A stretch of DNA of 64,000 bases from Kribbella catacumbae DSM 19601 (GTDB taxonomy: Bacteria > Actinomycetota > Actinomycetes > Propionibacteriales > Kribbellaceae). The notes beneath the pieces were generated by a model. That model was given only the letters and a program-made list of their open reading frames with translations, ran no database searches and was not told the origin of the DNA. Shown in pieces: positions 50,312 through 60,882 of the stretch (position 1 is the stretch's first letter; every line of letters begins with the position of its first letter). A program made the position numbers and the translations under genes. The DNA is taken from contig NZ_AQUZ01000011.1 in the NCBI RefSeq assembly GCF_000372465.1, positions 62,001 through 126,000 of the forward strand, written 5' to 3'.

Positions 50312-51667
50312 ATGTGGCGGGGGAGTGATCTGGATCCGGCGGACGGGACCAAGACCGAGCAGGTCGAGGCCCTGGTGCTGCGCCGGATTGAGCGTGGCGA
50401 CCTGTCGATAGGGTCCCGGCTCCCGTCGGAACGCGTGCTGGCCGAGCGGCTCGGGCTGAGCCGGGTGACCGTGGTGCGGGCTCTGGATCAGTTGCGGGCG
50501 GACGGAGTGCTGGAGACCAAGCGCGGGTCGGGCACCCACGTCAGGCCGCTCGACAGGCTGTTGGACCCCATTGCCCCGGCTTCGACGGTCTCGGCGGGCG
50601 ACCAACCGCTGCTGGACCTGCGGTTCGCGACTACGGCCGCACCGCATGACGTGGCTGAAGTTGCCGCGCAGATAGTGGCTGAGGGACTCCCACATGCCAT
50701 GGGCGGCGACGGCCCGCCTTCCGGTGGCTCACTAGACCTCCGTACTGCGCTCGCGGAGCGCCTCACCCTGGACGGGGTGCCGACCGAGCCAGGCCAGTTG
50801 ACGCTGACAGTAGGTGCCGCAGCAGGGCTCAACGCGGCACTGGCCGGGCTAGACCTCGGTCCTGGCGTCGCGATCACTGAGTCGCCGACGTACCCGGCAG
50901 CCTTCGACCTGCTCCGACTCCACCGGTTGGACGTAGTGGGCTGGCCAGCAGGCGTCTGGGACACGGACCAGCTGGCCCACCTGTGCAGGCGGCACAAGCC
51001 GAAGGTGATCTACCTGCAAGCCGACAACCACAACCCCACCGGGCTCAGCCTGCCAGCGGATCGGCGTACGACTGTGGTGGAGATCGCGCGGCGTTACGGT
51101 GCTGCACTGATCAGTGACGAGACCATGCGGCCGCTATGGCTGGCCAGTGGGGAGCAGGCCGAGCCGCTGAGCCGCTATCCCCGGACTGTCAGCGTCGGGT
51201 CGCTCAGTAAGACCGTGTGGGGTGGCCTGCGCGTCGGCTGGGTCCGCACCGGGCGGCAGTTGCGGCGGCGGATCAACACGTCGGCACAGCTCAGTGTGGT
51301 CTCGCCCAGTGCTCTGGATGACCTGCTGGCACAGGCGATCCTAGGCCGGCTCGACCGGGTGATCGCTCGGCGCAAGATGCGGCTCAGGACCAACCTGGCT
51401 GCGCTGGAGACCGGGCTGAAGACGCTGGACGGTGTGGCGTGGCCGACACCGACCGGTGGGATGACGTTGTGGCTGGAGCTCACCGAAGTACGGGCCCGGC
51501 GGGTGCTGGACGCCGCGCGGGAGCAGGGGTTGCTGCTGGGCGCCGGTGATCTGTTCACGCCGGACGGGACGGATCGGCGGCACATCAGGATCCCGTTCAC
51601 CGCTCCACCGGCCACTTTGCGGCTGGTGGTGGCCCGGCTGGGAACGGCGTTGGCTCAGTCCAGTTGA
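50312..51667 (+). CDS. pdxR: MocR-family regulator, probable PdxR
   Basis: The 451-residue protein joins an N-terminal GntR winged helix (residues 10-75, LPSERVLAERLGLSRVTVVRAL) to an aminotransferase-like domain with the PLP lysine in VGSLSKTVWGGLRVGWVR. MocR proteins next to pdxST respond to pyridoxal phosphate and control vitamin B6 synthesis. The promoter of the neighbouring pdxS has a GTGGACTGA inverted repeat, like sites of corynebacterial PdxR as I recall them. The ATG at 50312 has no Shine-Dalgarno, so the message may be leaderless; an ATG at 50294 is an alternative. Confidence 0.82.
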   Translation: MWRGSDLDPADGTKTEQVEALVLRRIERGDLSIGSRLPSERVLAERLGLSRVTVVRALDQLRADGVLETKRGSGTHVRPLDRLLDPIAPASTVSAGDQPLLDLRFATTAAPHDVAEVAAQIVAEGLPHAMGGDGPPSGGSLDLRTALAERLTLDGVPTEPGQLTLTVGAAAGLNAALAGLDLGPGVAITESPTYPAAFDLLRLHRLDVVGWPAGVWDTDQLAHLCRRHKPKVIYLQADNHNPTGLSLPADRRTTVVEIARRYGAALISDETMRPLWLASGEQAEPLSRYPRTVSVGSLSKTVWGGLRVGWVRTGRQLRRRINTSAQLSVVSPSALDDLLAQAILGRLDRVIARRKMRLRTNLAALETGLKTLDGVAWPTPTGGMTLWLELTEVRARRVLDAAREQGLLLGAGDLFTPDGTDRRHIRIPFTAPPATLRLVVARLGTALAQSS

Positions 51668-51673
51668 TTCGAG

Positions 51674-51697
51674 GTGGACTGAAGGTTGTCAGTCCAC
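51674..51697. promoter_or_regulatory. Candidate PdxR operator
   Basis: GTGGACTGA (51674-51682) and TCAGTCCAC (51689-51697) are perfect inverted 9-base arms with a 6-base spacer, upstream of pdxS. A related CACTGGACTTATG lies at the pdxR start. Confidence 0.6.
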
Positions 51698-51742
51698 TCG
51701 TCCTACGCTGGATCTGTGTCAGACCGCGACCAGGAGGATGCA

Positions 51743-52641
<899 letters not shown>

Positions 52642-52645
<4 letters not shown>

Positions 52646-53199
52646 CAACTCCTGTCAGCGACCGGACGGCCAGGGAACTGCGGGGACTAGCCCGCGTCCT
52701 GGTCCGGTCCGGGTACGCCGACCGGGCCGCCATCTCCGCCACCCTCACCGAGGCGGTGACCGAGGATGCGCCCAGCGCGGATCCTGCCGCCCTTGTGCCC
52801 CAGCTGATCGACGAGGCGTTGGCGGAGCTCCGCGAGGACGCGGCGAGCTGGTCCGAGCAGACCGGCCCGGACCGGTTGGATGCAGTGCTGGACGAGTTGG
52901 AACAGCTCGGGGTCGTGGTGGTTCGGTACACCTCGGATCACCATGCTGCCCGCGCGGTGCTGGAGTCGGCAGTCGATCCCAGGGGGCTGGTCTTCTTCAC
53001 CGACACGGACGTCTGGCATGCCGTGGACTTCAGCATGCTCGAGCTCAAGGTCTGGCACCCCGACACCGCCAACGTAGCGCCGGGGGAGCCGTTGCTGGAC
53101 GACGTACTGGCGCTGTTGCACGAGCGCGACCTGCCGGCCACCTTCGACGAGGGCCGGATCGAAGTGACCATCGACTGGCAACGCCGGGTCTCGCTGTGA
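52642..53199 (+). CDS. DUF6891-like protein between pdxS and pdxT
   Basis: This 185-residue soluble acidic protein starts with GTG overlapping the pdxS stop by four bases. An N-terminal helical part ([20 protein letters not shown]) precedes a mixed segment with [11 protein letters not shown] and [12 protein letters not shown], and a hydrophobic strand [15 protein letters not shown] recall the family as DUF6891; no activity is known. Being between the two PLP synthase subunits, it may be co-regulated or affect the complex. Confidence 0.7.
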
Positions 53200-53221
53200 G
53201 CCCGGTCGGAGGAGGAGCCAA

Positions 53222-53821
53222 GTGAGCAAGCCCGTGATCGGCGTCTTCGCCCTGCAGGGCAACGTCCGCGAGCACCTGGCGATGCTGGCCGCCGTCGGGG
53301 TCGAAGGACGCCCGGTACGCCGGCCGGCGGAGCTCGCCGAGGTGGACGGGCTGGTGCTGCCCGGTGGCGAGTCGACCACGATGGACAAGCTGGCCCGGTC
53401 GTTCGAGCTGTTCGAGCCGCTGCAGAAGCGGATCGCGGACGGGATGCCGACGTTCGGGACGTGTGCCGGGATGATCATGCTGGCGAACGAGATCACCGGC
53501 GGGATCGAGGGCCAGGAGACGCTCGGCGGGCTGGACGTGACGGTCCGGCGGAACGCTTTCGGGCGGCAGGTGGACTCGTTCGAGGCGGACCTCGACTTCG
53601 CCGCGTTCGACACGCCGTACCACGCCGTGTTCATCCGGGCACCGTGGGTGGACCGGGTCGGCCGCGAGGTGGAGGTACTGTCGACGGTGAGGTCGGGCCC
53701 CGCCACGGGTAGGATCGTCGCGGTTCGCCACGATCGGCTGCTGGCCACGTCGTTCCACCCGGAGATGACCGGGGACGCTCGGTTGCACGGGTACTTCGCC
53801 GATCTGGTGCGCGACCTCTAG
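53222..53821 (+). CDS. pdxT: Pyridoxal 5'-phosphate synthase glutaminase subunit PdxT
   Basis: This 199-residue class I glutamine amidotransferase supplies ammonia to PdxS. It contains [21 protein letters not shown], the nucleophile in GTCAGMIML and the catalytic His-Glu pair in [17 protein letters not shown] sequence precedes the GTG start. It lies after the DUF6891 gene and before yebC. Confidence 0.96.
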   Translation: MSKPVIGVFALQGNVREHLAMLAAVGVEGRPVRRPAELAEVDGLVLPGGESTTMDKLARSFELFEPLQKRIADGMPTFGTCAGMIMLANEITGGIEGQETLGGLDVTVRRNAFGRQVDSFEADLDFAAFDTPYHAVFIRAPWVDRVGREVEVLSTVRSGPATGRIVAVRHDRLLATSFHPEMTGDARLHGYFADLVRDL

Positions 53822-53855
53822 ATCAGTTGCAGGCGGTAGAAGGGTTGGGTTCGCG

Positions 53856-54617
53856 ATGTCAGGCCACTCCAAATGGGCCACCACCAAGCACAAGAAAGCG
53901 GTCATCGACTCGAGGCGCGCCAAGCTCTTCGCGAAGCTGATCAAGAATATCGAGGTGGCCGCCCGGACGGGCGGCGGTGACCTCGCGGGCAACCCGACCC
54001 TTTACGACGCGGTCCAGAAGGCGAAGAAGTCGTCGGTCCCGAACGACAACATCGACCGCGCGGTCAAGCGCGGATCCGGCGCCGAGGCGGGTGGCGCGGA
54101 CTGGCAGTCGATCACCTATGAGGGCTACGGACCGAACGGCGTCGCGATGCTGATCGAGTGCCTGACCGACAACCGCAACCGGGCCGCGGCCGACGTCCGG
54201 ACCGCGATGACCCGCAACGGCGGCTCGCTCGCGGACCCGAACAGCGTGGCCTACCTGTTCAACCGCAAGGGCGTCATCGTGGTCGCCAAGGAGCAGGACG
54301 GCAAGTCCTACTCCGAGGACGACGTGATGGAGGCCGTGCTCGAGGCCGGCGCCGACGAGGTGAACGACCTGGGCGAGTCCTTCGAGGTGATCAGCGAGGC
54401 CAGCGACCTGGTCAAGGTCCGGACCGCGCTGCAGGACGCCGGGATCGACTACGAGTCGGCCGACGCCTCGTTCGTGCCGTCGATGACGGTCGAGCTCGAC
54501 GCCGAGGGCGCCGGCAAGATCTTCCGGCTGATCGACGCGCTCGAGGACAGCGACGACGTACAGAACGTCTACGCCAACTTCGACGTCTCCGACGAGGTCA
54601 TGGCCGAGGTCGGCTGA
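53856..54617 (+). CDS. yebC: YebC/PmpR family protein
   Basis: The 253-residue protein starts with [20 protein letters not shown] and contains [19 protein letters not shown], the signature of this universal family. Members act in translation of proline-rich stretches or as transcriptional regulators. In many actinobacteria yebC follows pdxT and precedes ruvC; here it is instead followed by the pectin locus after a terminator, so synteny breaks at 54.6 kb. Confidence 0.95.
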   Translation: MSGHSKWATTKHKKAVIDSRRAKLFAKLIKNIEVAARTGGGDLAGNPTLYDAVQKAKKSSVPNDNIDRAVKRGSGAEAGGADWQSITYEGYGPNGVAMLIECLTDNRNRAAADVRTAMTRNGGSLADPNSVAYLFNRKGVIVVAKEQDGKSYSEDDVMEAVLEAGADEVNDLGESFEVISEASDLVKVRTALQDAGIDYESADASFVPSMTVELDAEGAGKIFRLIDALEDSDDVQNVYANFDVSDEVMAEVG

Positions 54618-54630
54618 CCCGCTCGCTCGC

Positions 54631-54692
54631 GCTTACGTCCGAAGAAGCGGCGGGACGAGGTACGTCACCTCCGGTTCTTCGGACGTAAGCGG
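54631..54692. terminator. Bidirectional hairpin terminator
   Basis: CGCTTACGTCCGAAGAA (54631-54647) and TTCTTCGGACGTAAGCG (54676-54692) are perfect 17-base inverted arms. They lie between the convergent yebC and lyase genes. Confidence 0.8.
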
Positions 54693-54708
54693 TTGGATCA
54701 GGCTGAGC

Positions 54709-57405
54709 TCACGGGTTCACGATCTGGTCGCCGACGAGTGCGAGGGTCTGGATCGCGGCCAGGCCGTAGAGCGCCGTGGTGTTGGTGGAGACCCAGGTGG
54801 CCGCCTCGGTGGGATTGAGAGTCTTGGTGACCGGCTGCGAGGTCCAGGGCAGGTTCGGTGCGTAGCCGTCGCCGGTGTAGAACTCCTTCCACGCCCGGGC
54901 AGCCAGATCGTCTCGATCCAGCCGGGTCGCCGCGTAGGCGGTGAGCCGGGAGTGACCCTGGCGGAGGATGAGGTTGCCGAAGTGCGCGCCGCATTCCGCT
55001 GTCTGCTCGGCCCGGCTGGCGTTGTAGAGCCGGCAGTACTGCAACCAGGCCTGCTCGAAGGCCGGTACGTCGACCAGGTCGATCAGCTCGGCGCAGATCT
55101 CCACCTGCCCGAACATCGCGCTCAGATGGGAGACACCCACCGTCTTCGTGGTGACCGGCGCGAATCGGCCGGTGTCGAGGTCGTAGAGACCGCCGCCGGT
55201 GACGAAGCCGTTCGGCATCGCCCCGATCGTCTCCATCGTCGCGAGCAACTTGGTCTTCGCGATCGTTGCCTTGGGCCCGTTCCGTTCCCACTCGGTGAGC
55301 CACGCGGCCGCCAGCCCACTCCAGTCGGTACCGAGGCCGATCGCCAGGGCGTGCGGATCTGGCGTGTACGGCTCGGTGCGGATCTTCCGCAGCGGGTCGA
55401 GGACCAGGAAGGTCCGGTCGGAGTCGACCAGCTCGGACAGCAGGTCGCCGGTCCGCTCGTCGGCCGTGAGGTAGTAGTAGAACCGCCGATAGATCGCAGT
55501 ACTGATGCGCTGCTGCTTGGCGCTGTCCGCCCAGTGCTGTACGCCGTGCCTGGTGCCGAGCCCGGCCCATTGCCCGAGGTGGTAGACGTCGACCTCGCCG
55601 GTGTGCCGGGTCATCGCCTCGGCGAAGCGGAAGATGTCGGCGCGCCCCGATCGCAAGAACGCGTACCAGAGCCAAAGATCGGGGGACAGCTCGGAGTTGT
55701 CCCACGCGTACCCGCCCACGTCGTACCGCCAGACCAGGCGATCCTCGTCGAACGTGTGCATGATGTCGCCGTAGTCCCAGAACCCGTACCAGTGCCGCTG
55801 TTCCACCTGGCCGCGGTAGAAGTCGAAGAGGAGGTCCAGGTGATCCTCGATCGCCTTCTTCGCCGGATGCGACCGGTCCACCGGCGTGACCAGCCCGCCG
55901 AACACCTTCGTGCTGACCAGGTGCTCCACCGGGTTGATCAGCTGCGGGGGAGTGCGCACCTGGTCGGCCATCGCGCCGAGCCGTTCCGCCGTGGGGGTTG
56001 CGGCCAGTGCCCAGAACGTCAGCTCACTGGTCCTGGCGATCCCGTACGGCGTACCGAAGGCCGGCTCGTAGTCCTCATAGGTGATGTTGAGGCCTTCGAT
56101 CTGCTTCGGATACGTGTCCTGGCCCATGCCGTCGTGGTAGAAGCGCATGTCCATCGGCTCTGCCTCCGGCGACCAGAGCCACACGGTGACCTCGGCCTCC
56201 GCGGTGTGTGCGCCGCGGATGTCGAGCTGCGTCGGGTGCCGCTGCCAGAAGTCGCGCAGCCCGAACGCGAGACCGCCGCTGACCCCGCCGACGTACCCGA
56301 GCCCTGAGGCGCGCTCGCCCTGGTCGACCGGGATCCAGCCGTAGCCCTTCTTGGTCCGCTTCTTCACTGTGAAGCCGTCCGCCGACAACTGGCTCAGGCT
56401 GTAGTCGCCCCAGTCGGGGATGTACTGCAGCCGAGTAGTCACCCGCTGGTCCCAGGTCGCCGGATCTGGCAGCTTCGTCCCGGCGACCTGCGCCGCCCGT
56501 ACTGCGGCCCCCGGATCGCGCCGCAACCCGGTGATGCCCTTGACCGCCTCGGCGAGCATGCCGTGGTCAGCACCGACGAACCGGACGTGCCGGTCGTACG
56601 CCGCATCGCGCAACGGCACGCGGAACCGGACCCCGAGCCCCGCGATGTAGTCGCGCTGCCCGTCCCGGTCGTAGACGAACGTGTGCACCATCCGGAAGTT
56701 CTCCGCACCGGCGTAGAAGTACAACCGCACGGTGAACGGCAGCCACGACTTGCCCTCGGCGTTGGTGTGCTTCCCATCGATCCGGATGACCGCCCGCACC
56801 GGCCCGGCCTGCTCGACCTTGACCGAGGTGATGTCACTCTCGAACCGGTCCCGGCCGATGGTGGCCTCCTCGTCCTCGGCGATCTTGTCCTGCTTGAGGT
56901 TGACCAGCCGTCCCTTCCGGGCGATCTCGACGCCACCACGCCAGACCTGGCTGATCAGGTCCGTGCCGTCCTTGCGGATCCGGGCCTTGATCACGCCGGT
57001 GTCGACGTCGAGGTACTGCTTCTCGTTCTTGACCGTCACCGCCGTTGCGGGAGCGGCCGCAGTACCGGCTGTCAGGGTGTAGGAGTGGGCCGGTGCATCC
57101 GCGGCGATCGCATGAGCACTCCACTTGAGCGAACCGTCGGGCCAGTACGCCGTCGGCCAGCTCTGCACCGGTACTGCGCTGCCGTCGGCTGCGGTGAGCG
57201 CGAACGTCTGGTCGGCAGTCACCGAGCCCTTAGGCCATGGCGTTCCCCAGGTCGCCACGGCCGCGGTGTTCGGCCGGCCTTCCAGCCAGCTCAGCTTCAC
57301 GTCGGGTACTGCGGCCGGTCGGGCGACCGCGGTAGAGGTATCGAGCAGTGACGCCACCGGGGCGGCGGCCAGTCCGGCTAGGACTTGGCGTCGGGTGATC
57401 TCCAT
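54709..57405 (-). CDS. Tat-exported exo-rhamnogalacturonan lyase family protein
   Basis: The 898-residue protein begins with a twin-arginine signal (TRRQVLAGLAAAPVASLL). It matches the exo-rhamnogalacturonan lyase family: WPDGSLKWSAHAI, HTFVYDRDGQRDYIAGLG, EQRHWYGFWDYGDIMHTFDED and WAGLGTRHGVQHW are conserved with its paralogue. Such enzymes remove disaccharides from the rhamnogalacturonan-I backbone of pectin. The start overlaps the second lyase gene by 28 bases. It is the last gene of the ABC transporter operon. Confidence 0.8.
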   Translation of the reverse strand: MEITRRQVLAGLAAAPVASLLDTSTAVARPAAVPDVKLSWLEGRPNTAAVATWGTPWPKGSVTADQTFALTAADGSAVPVQSWPTAYWPDGSLKWSAHAIAADAPAHSYTLTAGTAAAPATAVTVKNEKQYLDVDTGVIKARIRKDGTDLISQVWRGGVEIARKGRLVNLKQDKIAEDEEATIGRDRFESDITSVKVEQAGPVRAVIRIDGKHTNAEGKSWLPFTVRLYFYAGAENFRMVHTFVYDRDGQRDYIAGLGVRFRVPLRDAAYDRHVRFVGADHGMLAEAVKGITGLRRDPGAAVRAAQVAGTKLPDPATWDQRVTTRLQYIPDWGDYSLSQLSADGFTVKKRTKKGYGWIPVDQGERASGLGYVGGVSGGLAFGLRDFWQRHPTQLDIRGAHTAEAEVTVWLWSPEAEPMDMRFYHDGMGQDTYPKQIEGLNITYEDYEPAFGTPYGIARTSELTFWALAATPTAERLGAMADQVRTPPQLINPVEHLVSTKVFGGLVTPVDRSHPAKKAIEDHLDLLFDFYRGQVEQRHWYGFWDYGDIMHTFDEDRLVWRYDVGGYAWDNSELSPDLWLWYAFLRSGRADIFRFAEAMTRHTGEVDVYHLGQWAGLGTRHGVQHWADSAKQQRISTAIYRRFYYYLTADERTGDLLSELVDSDRTFLVLDPLRKIRTEPYTPDPHALAIGLGTDWSGLAAAWLTEWERNGPKATIAKTKLLATMETIGAMPNGFVTGGGLYDLDTGRFAPVTTKTVGVSHLSAMFGQVEICAELIDLVDVPAFEQAWLQYCRLYNASRAEQTAECGAHFGNLILRQGHSRLTAYAATRLDRDDLAARAWKEFYTGDGYAPNLPWTSQPVTKTLNPTEAATWVSTNTTALYGLAAIQTLALVGDQIVNP

Positions 57406-59978
57406 GCCGTTTCACCTTTGCTGGTTCGGTGTTCGGGGATGAGGGCGAGGTTCTGGATGGCGGCCAGCCCGTATTGCGCCGCGTCGTTGGTGCTCACGAA
57501 GGTCGCCTCGTCGACGGGCATCAGGGCGCCGTGGATGGGAGTGGTTCGCCAGACGGGTTCACGTTGCAGGGCGTTGCGGTTGAGCTGATCGCCTTCGTCG
57601 AGGAAGAACTTCCGCCAGGCCAGCCGGGCCAGTCCGACATCACCTGTCCGTGCGGCGGCGTACGCGGCGAGTCGGCTGTGTGCCTGGACCAGCGAGATGC
57701 CCTGGAGCGCTTGGCCGACCTCTGTCGCCTGCTGGTCGGCAGGAGCGAGGTAGAGCCGGCAGTAGTCCAGCCATGCCTTCTCGAACCCCGGTATGTCGAG
57801 GTCGAGGTCAAGCAGCTCAGAACAGATCTCCGGTAGGCCGAAGACGGCCGACAGGTGTGAGACCGAGACGCCGGAGCGGCTGGAGTCGAACCGCCCGGTG
57901 GACAGGTCGAACAGCGCCTGCCCAGTGAGGAAGCCGTACGGCAAGGCGGCGATGTCGGCCATCGTTCCCACCAGTCGCGCCCGCGCCCGCTCGTCGCCAT
58001 ACCGCTCCCAGCGGGTGAGCCAGGCAGCGGCCAGGGCACCCCAGTCGACACCCAGGCCGACGGACAGCGCGTGAGGGTCGGGGGAGTAGACGTCCGTACG
58101 GACCTTGCGCAGAGGGTCCCCGGCCAGGAAGGTCTCCTCGGCAGTCGCCAGCTCGTCCAGCAGGTCGCCGGTGCGCTCGTCGGCGGTCAGGTAGTAGAAG
58201 AAGCGGCGGTAGATCGCACCAGAGATCCGGAGCTGCTTGCAGCTGCAACCCCAGTGCTGCACGTTGTGACGGGAGCCGAGACCCTTCCAGCGGCCGAGGT
58301 GATGGACATCGACCTCTCCGGTATGGCGGGTCATGGCCTCGGCGAACCGGAAGACATCGGCCCGACCCGTCCGCAGGTACTGATACCAGAGCCAGAGGTC
58401 TGGCGAGAGCTCGGAGTTGTCCCAGGCATAGCCGCCCACGTCGTACCGCCAGGTGTGCCGGTCCGCGTCGTAGGAGTGCATGACGTCGCCGTAGTCCCAG
58501 AACCCGTACCAGCGGCGTTGCTCGCGTTGGCTCACGTAGTACTGGAAGAGGAAGTTCAGTCGGCCTTCGATGTCCTGATGGTCGGAGTCGGGCAGTGCCC
58601 AGCTGCCGAAGACGCCGGCCTCGAGGAGCCGGGCCGGCGAAACCGTCAGCAGCCGAGGGGAGTTGAGGAGGTCGACGTGCTCGGCCAGCTCGTCCGCGGT
58701 CGGTGTCGCGTCGTGGACCCGCAGGGTGAGTTCGTGCGTCCGGGCGATGCCGTGGGCGTTGCCGAAGCCTGGTTCGTAGTCCTCGTAGGTGATCTCGAGG
58801 CCTTCGAGCTGTTCGGCGTAGCTGTCCTGATCCATCCCGTCGTGCCAGTAGCGCAGGTCCATCGCGGGCGCGCTGGGCGACCACATCCATACGGTCGCAG
58901 TGGCCAGCTCGCTTGCTGCGGCCCGGATGTCGAGGCGAGTGGGGTGCAGCTTCCAGAAGTCCCGAAGACCGAATCCAAGGCCACCACCGGCTCCACCGAC
59001 GTACCCGTAGCCCGGCGCCCTGGTCCCGGCCGGGATCGTCACCCAGGCTTGTCCCGGTCCGGTCCGTTTGCGCAGGGTGAATCCGTCGGCGCTGCTCTGG
59101 TCGAGTGTGTAGTCGTTCCACTGCGGGATCAGCTGCAGTCGCTCCGACACTTCCGGATTCGGGATGTCGCCGACGGGACGGCCGGCCACCTGCGCCCGGC
59201 GTACCTCCTCGCCTGGGTCGCGGCGCAAACCCGTCAGGCCGCGGACGGCCTCGGTCAGGAACCCATCCGGTCCGGCCAACCGGACGTGCCGGTCGTGCGG
59301 TTCGTCGCGCATGAGCACGTCCGCGCTGAGCCCCAGCCCGGCCAGGAAGTCCCGGTCGGGGTCACCGTCCCAGACGAAGGTGTGCACGATCCGTACGTCG
59401 GTCGCGCCCGCGTAGAAGTACAGCCGGACCAGGAAGGGCAGCCAGTCGCCGTGCTTGCCCTCCACCCTGATCACGGCACGCACCGGCCCGTCCTGCTCGA
59501 CCACGATCCGCTCGACGGTCGCGGTCGTCTCCTGCCGATTGCGGCTGCCGTCTTCGTCGGGTTCGTCCTGCCGAAGACTGACCAGCCGGACGTTTCGAGC
59601 CGCCTCGCGCTGTGCTTTCTCAGGATGGCCGTACCGGATCGACTCGATCAGCTGCTGCCGAGTGAGCACCCAGCTGACCTCGCCGGTTCGCACTCGGACC
59701 TCGCCGTCGGCTTGCGTGACGACCAACGGCTCGGCCGGTACGTCGGGCTCCTGTCCGGGGACGAGGTCGTACGACGACGCCGGTTGTTCAGCGGGTCCGA
59801 TCGCGTGGGCGGACCACTTGACCGAACTGTCCGGCCAGGTCGCCGTGATCCAGCTCTGCACCGGCGTCCCATCGGCGAGTGCGAAGGCGCTGTCGCCGGC
59901 GACCGTGCCACGGGACCAGGGCACACCCCACGTCACGCCTTGCCGGCCAGGGGTTTCGAGCCAGTGCAGAGCCGTCAT
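57378..59978 (-). CDS. Cytoplasmic exo-rhamnogalacturonan lyase family protein
   Basis: This 866-residue paralogue of the previous gene shares the blocks WPDSSVKWSAHAIG, HTFVWDGDPDRDFLAGLG and WYGFWDYGDVMHSYD, but starts MTALHWLETPGRQG with no signal peptide. It probably degrades oligosaccharides after import. The ATG at 59978 overlaps the permease stop (ATGA). The cysteine-containing WGCSCKQLR replaces WADSAKQQR of the paralogue. Confidence 0.8.
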   Translation of the reverse strand: MTALHWLETPGRQGVTWGVPWSRGTVAGDSAFALADGTPVQSWITATWPDSSVKWSAHAIGPAEQPASSYDLVPGQEPDVPAEPLVVTQADGEVRVRTGEVSWVLTRQQLIESIRYGHPEKAQREAARNVRLVSLRQDEPDEDGSRNRQETTATVERIVVEQDGPVRAVIRVEGKHGDWLPFLVRLYFYAGATDVRIVHTFVWDGDPDRDFLAGLGLSADVLMRDEPHDRHVRLAGPDGFLTEAVRGLTGLRRDPGEEVRRAQVAGRPVGDIPNPEVSERLQLIPQWNDYTLDQSSADGFTLRKRTGPGQAWVTIPAGTRAPGYGYVGGAGGGLGFGLRDFWKLHPTRLDIRAAASELATATVWMWSPSAPAMDLRYWHDGMDQDSYAEQLEGLEITYEDYEPGFGNAHGIARTHELTLRVHDATPTADELAEHVDLLNSPRLLTVSPARLLEAGVFGSWALPDSDHQDIEGRLNFLFQYYVSQREQRRWYGFWDYGDVMHSYDADRHTWRYDVGGYAWDNSELSPDLWLWYQYLRTGRADVFRFAEAMTRHTGEVDVHHLGRWKGLGSRHNVQHWGCSCKQLRISGAIYRRFFYYLTADERTGDLLDELATAEETFLAGDPLRKVRTDVYSPDPHALSVGLGVDWGALAAAWLTRWERYGDERARARLVGTMADIAALPYGFLTGQALFDLSTGRFDSSRSGVSVSHLSAVFGLPEICSELLDLDLDIPGFEKAWLDYCRLYLAPADQQATEVGQALQGISLVQAHSRLAAYAAARTGDVGLARLAWRKFFLDEGDQLNRNALQREPVWRTTPIHGALMPVDEATFVSTNDAAQYGLAAIQNLALIPEHRTSKGETAWRSPDAKS

Positions 59979-60868
59979 TCCTTCACCGATCCGATCATGA
60001 CGCCCTTGGCGAAATGCTTCTGCAGGAAGGGGTAGAAGAGCAGGATCGGCAACGTCGCGACCACGACGACCGCGAACTTCAGGCCCTGCTCGGGGAACGA
60101 GACGGTCTCCAGTTGCTGCAGGACGTTCGCGGAGTCGGCGTTCGCGGCGGTGAGCTGGCGAACGATCATCTGCAGCGTCCACTTCCTGCTGTCGTCGATG
60201 TAGAGCAGCGGCGACATGTAGTCGTTCCAGATCGCCACCGCGTAGAACAGCGAGAAGGTCGCGATGATCGGCTTCGACAACGGCAGCACGATCCGCAGGA
60301 ACACGTTCAGCTCGTTGCAGCCGTCGATCCGGGCGGCCTCTTCCAGGGCCTCGGGGAGTTCCTGGAAGAAGCTCTTCACGACGATCAGGTAGAACGGGTT
60401 GATCGCCAGCGGCAGGATCAGCGCCCAGTAGCTGTCCAGCAGACCCAGGTCACGCACCACCAGGTACGTCGGGATCATGCCGCCGCTGAACACCAGCGTG
60501 AACAGGACCAGGTTCAGCACCAGGGCGCGACCCGGCAGCTGCCGCTTGGCGAGCGGGTACGCCATGGTCAGGGTGAGGAACAGCTGGACCACGGTGCCGA
60601 CGGCGGTCACGGCGATCGTCGTCAGCAGCGCACGGACGAAGGTGTCGGTGGAGAAGATGTACTTGTAGGTGTCGGTGACGAACTTCTCCGGCCACAGGAA
60701 GAACGGCCGGGAGCTGATCTCGGACTCGGTCGCGAACGATCCGGCCACGACGTAGAGCAGCGGCAGCACCGTGACGACGGCCAGGCCGATCAGTAGCAGC
60801 AGGTTGAGTGCGTCGAAGGCACGGCTGCCGGGGGAGTCGAAGTACCGGACGGATCGACTTCTTGCCAT
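59975..60868 (-). CDS. ABC sugar transporter permease (LplC/YesQ type)
   Basis: The 297-residue permease has six predicted helices and the EAA motif EALEEAARIDGCNELNVF facing the ATPase. The N-terminal VLPLLYVVAGSFA and C-terminal FPFLQKHFAKGVMIGSVKE match the LplC/YesQ family used for pectin oligosaccharides. The ATG at 60868 has AAGGAG eight bases upstream, better than the GTG two codons earlier. No ATPase gene is in the operon, so a shared MsmX-like ATPase is likely. Confidence 0.92.
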   Translation of the reverse strand: MARSRSVRYFDSPGSRAFDALNLLLLIGLAVVTVLPLLYVVAGSFATESEISSRPFFLWPEKFVTDTYKYIFSTDTFVRALLTTIAVTAVGTVVQLFLTLTMAYPLAKRQLPGRALVLNLVLFTLVFSGGMIPTYLVVRDLGLLDSYWALILPLAINPFYLIVVKSFFQELPEALEEAARIDGCNELNVFLRIVLPLSKPIIATFSLFYAVAIWNDYMSPLLYIDDSRKWTLQMIVRQLTAANADSANVLQQLETVSFPEQGLKFAVVVVATLPILLFYPFLQKHFAKGVMIGSVKE

Positions 60869-60882
60869 GGTCACAACTCCTT

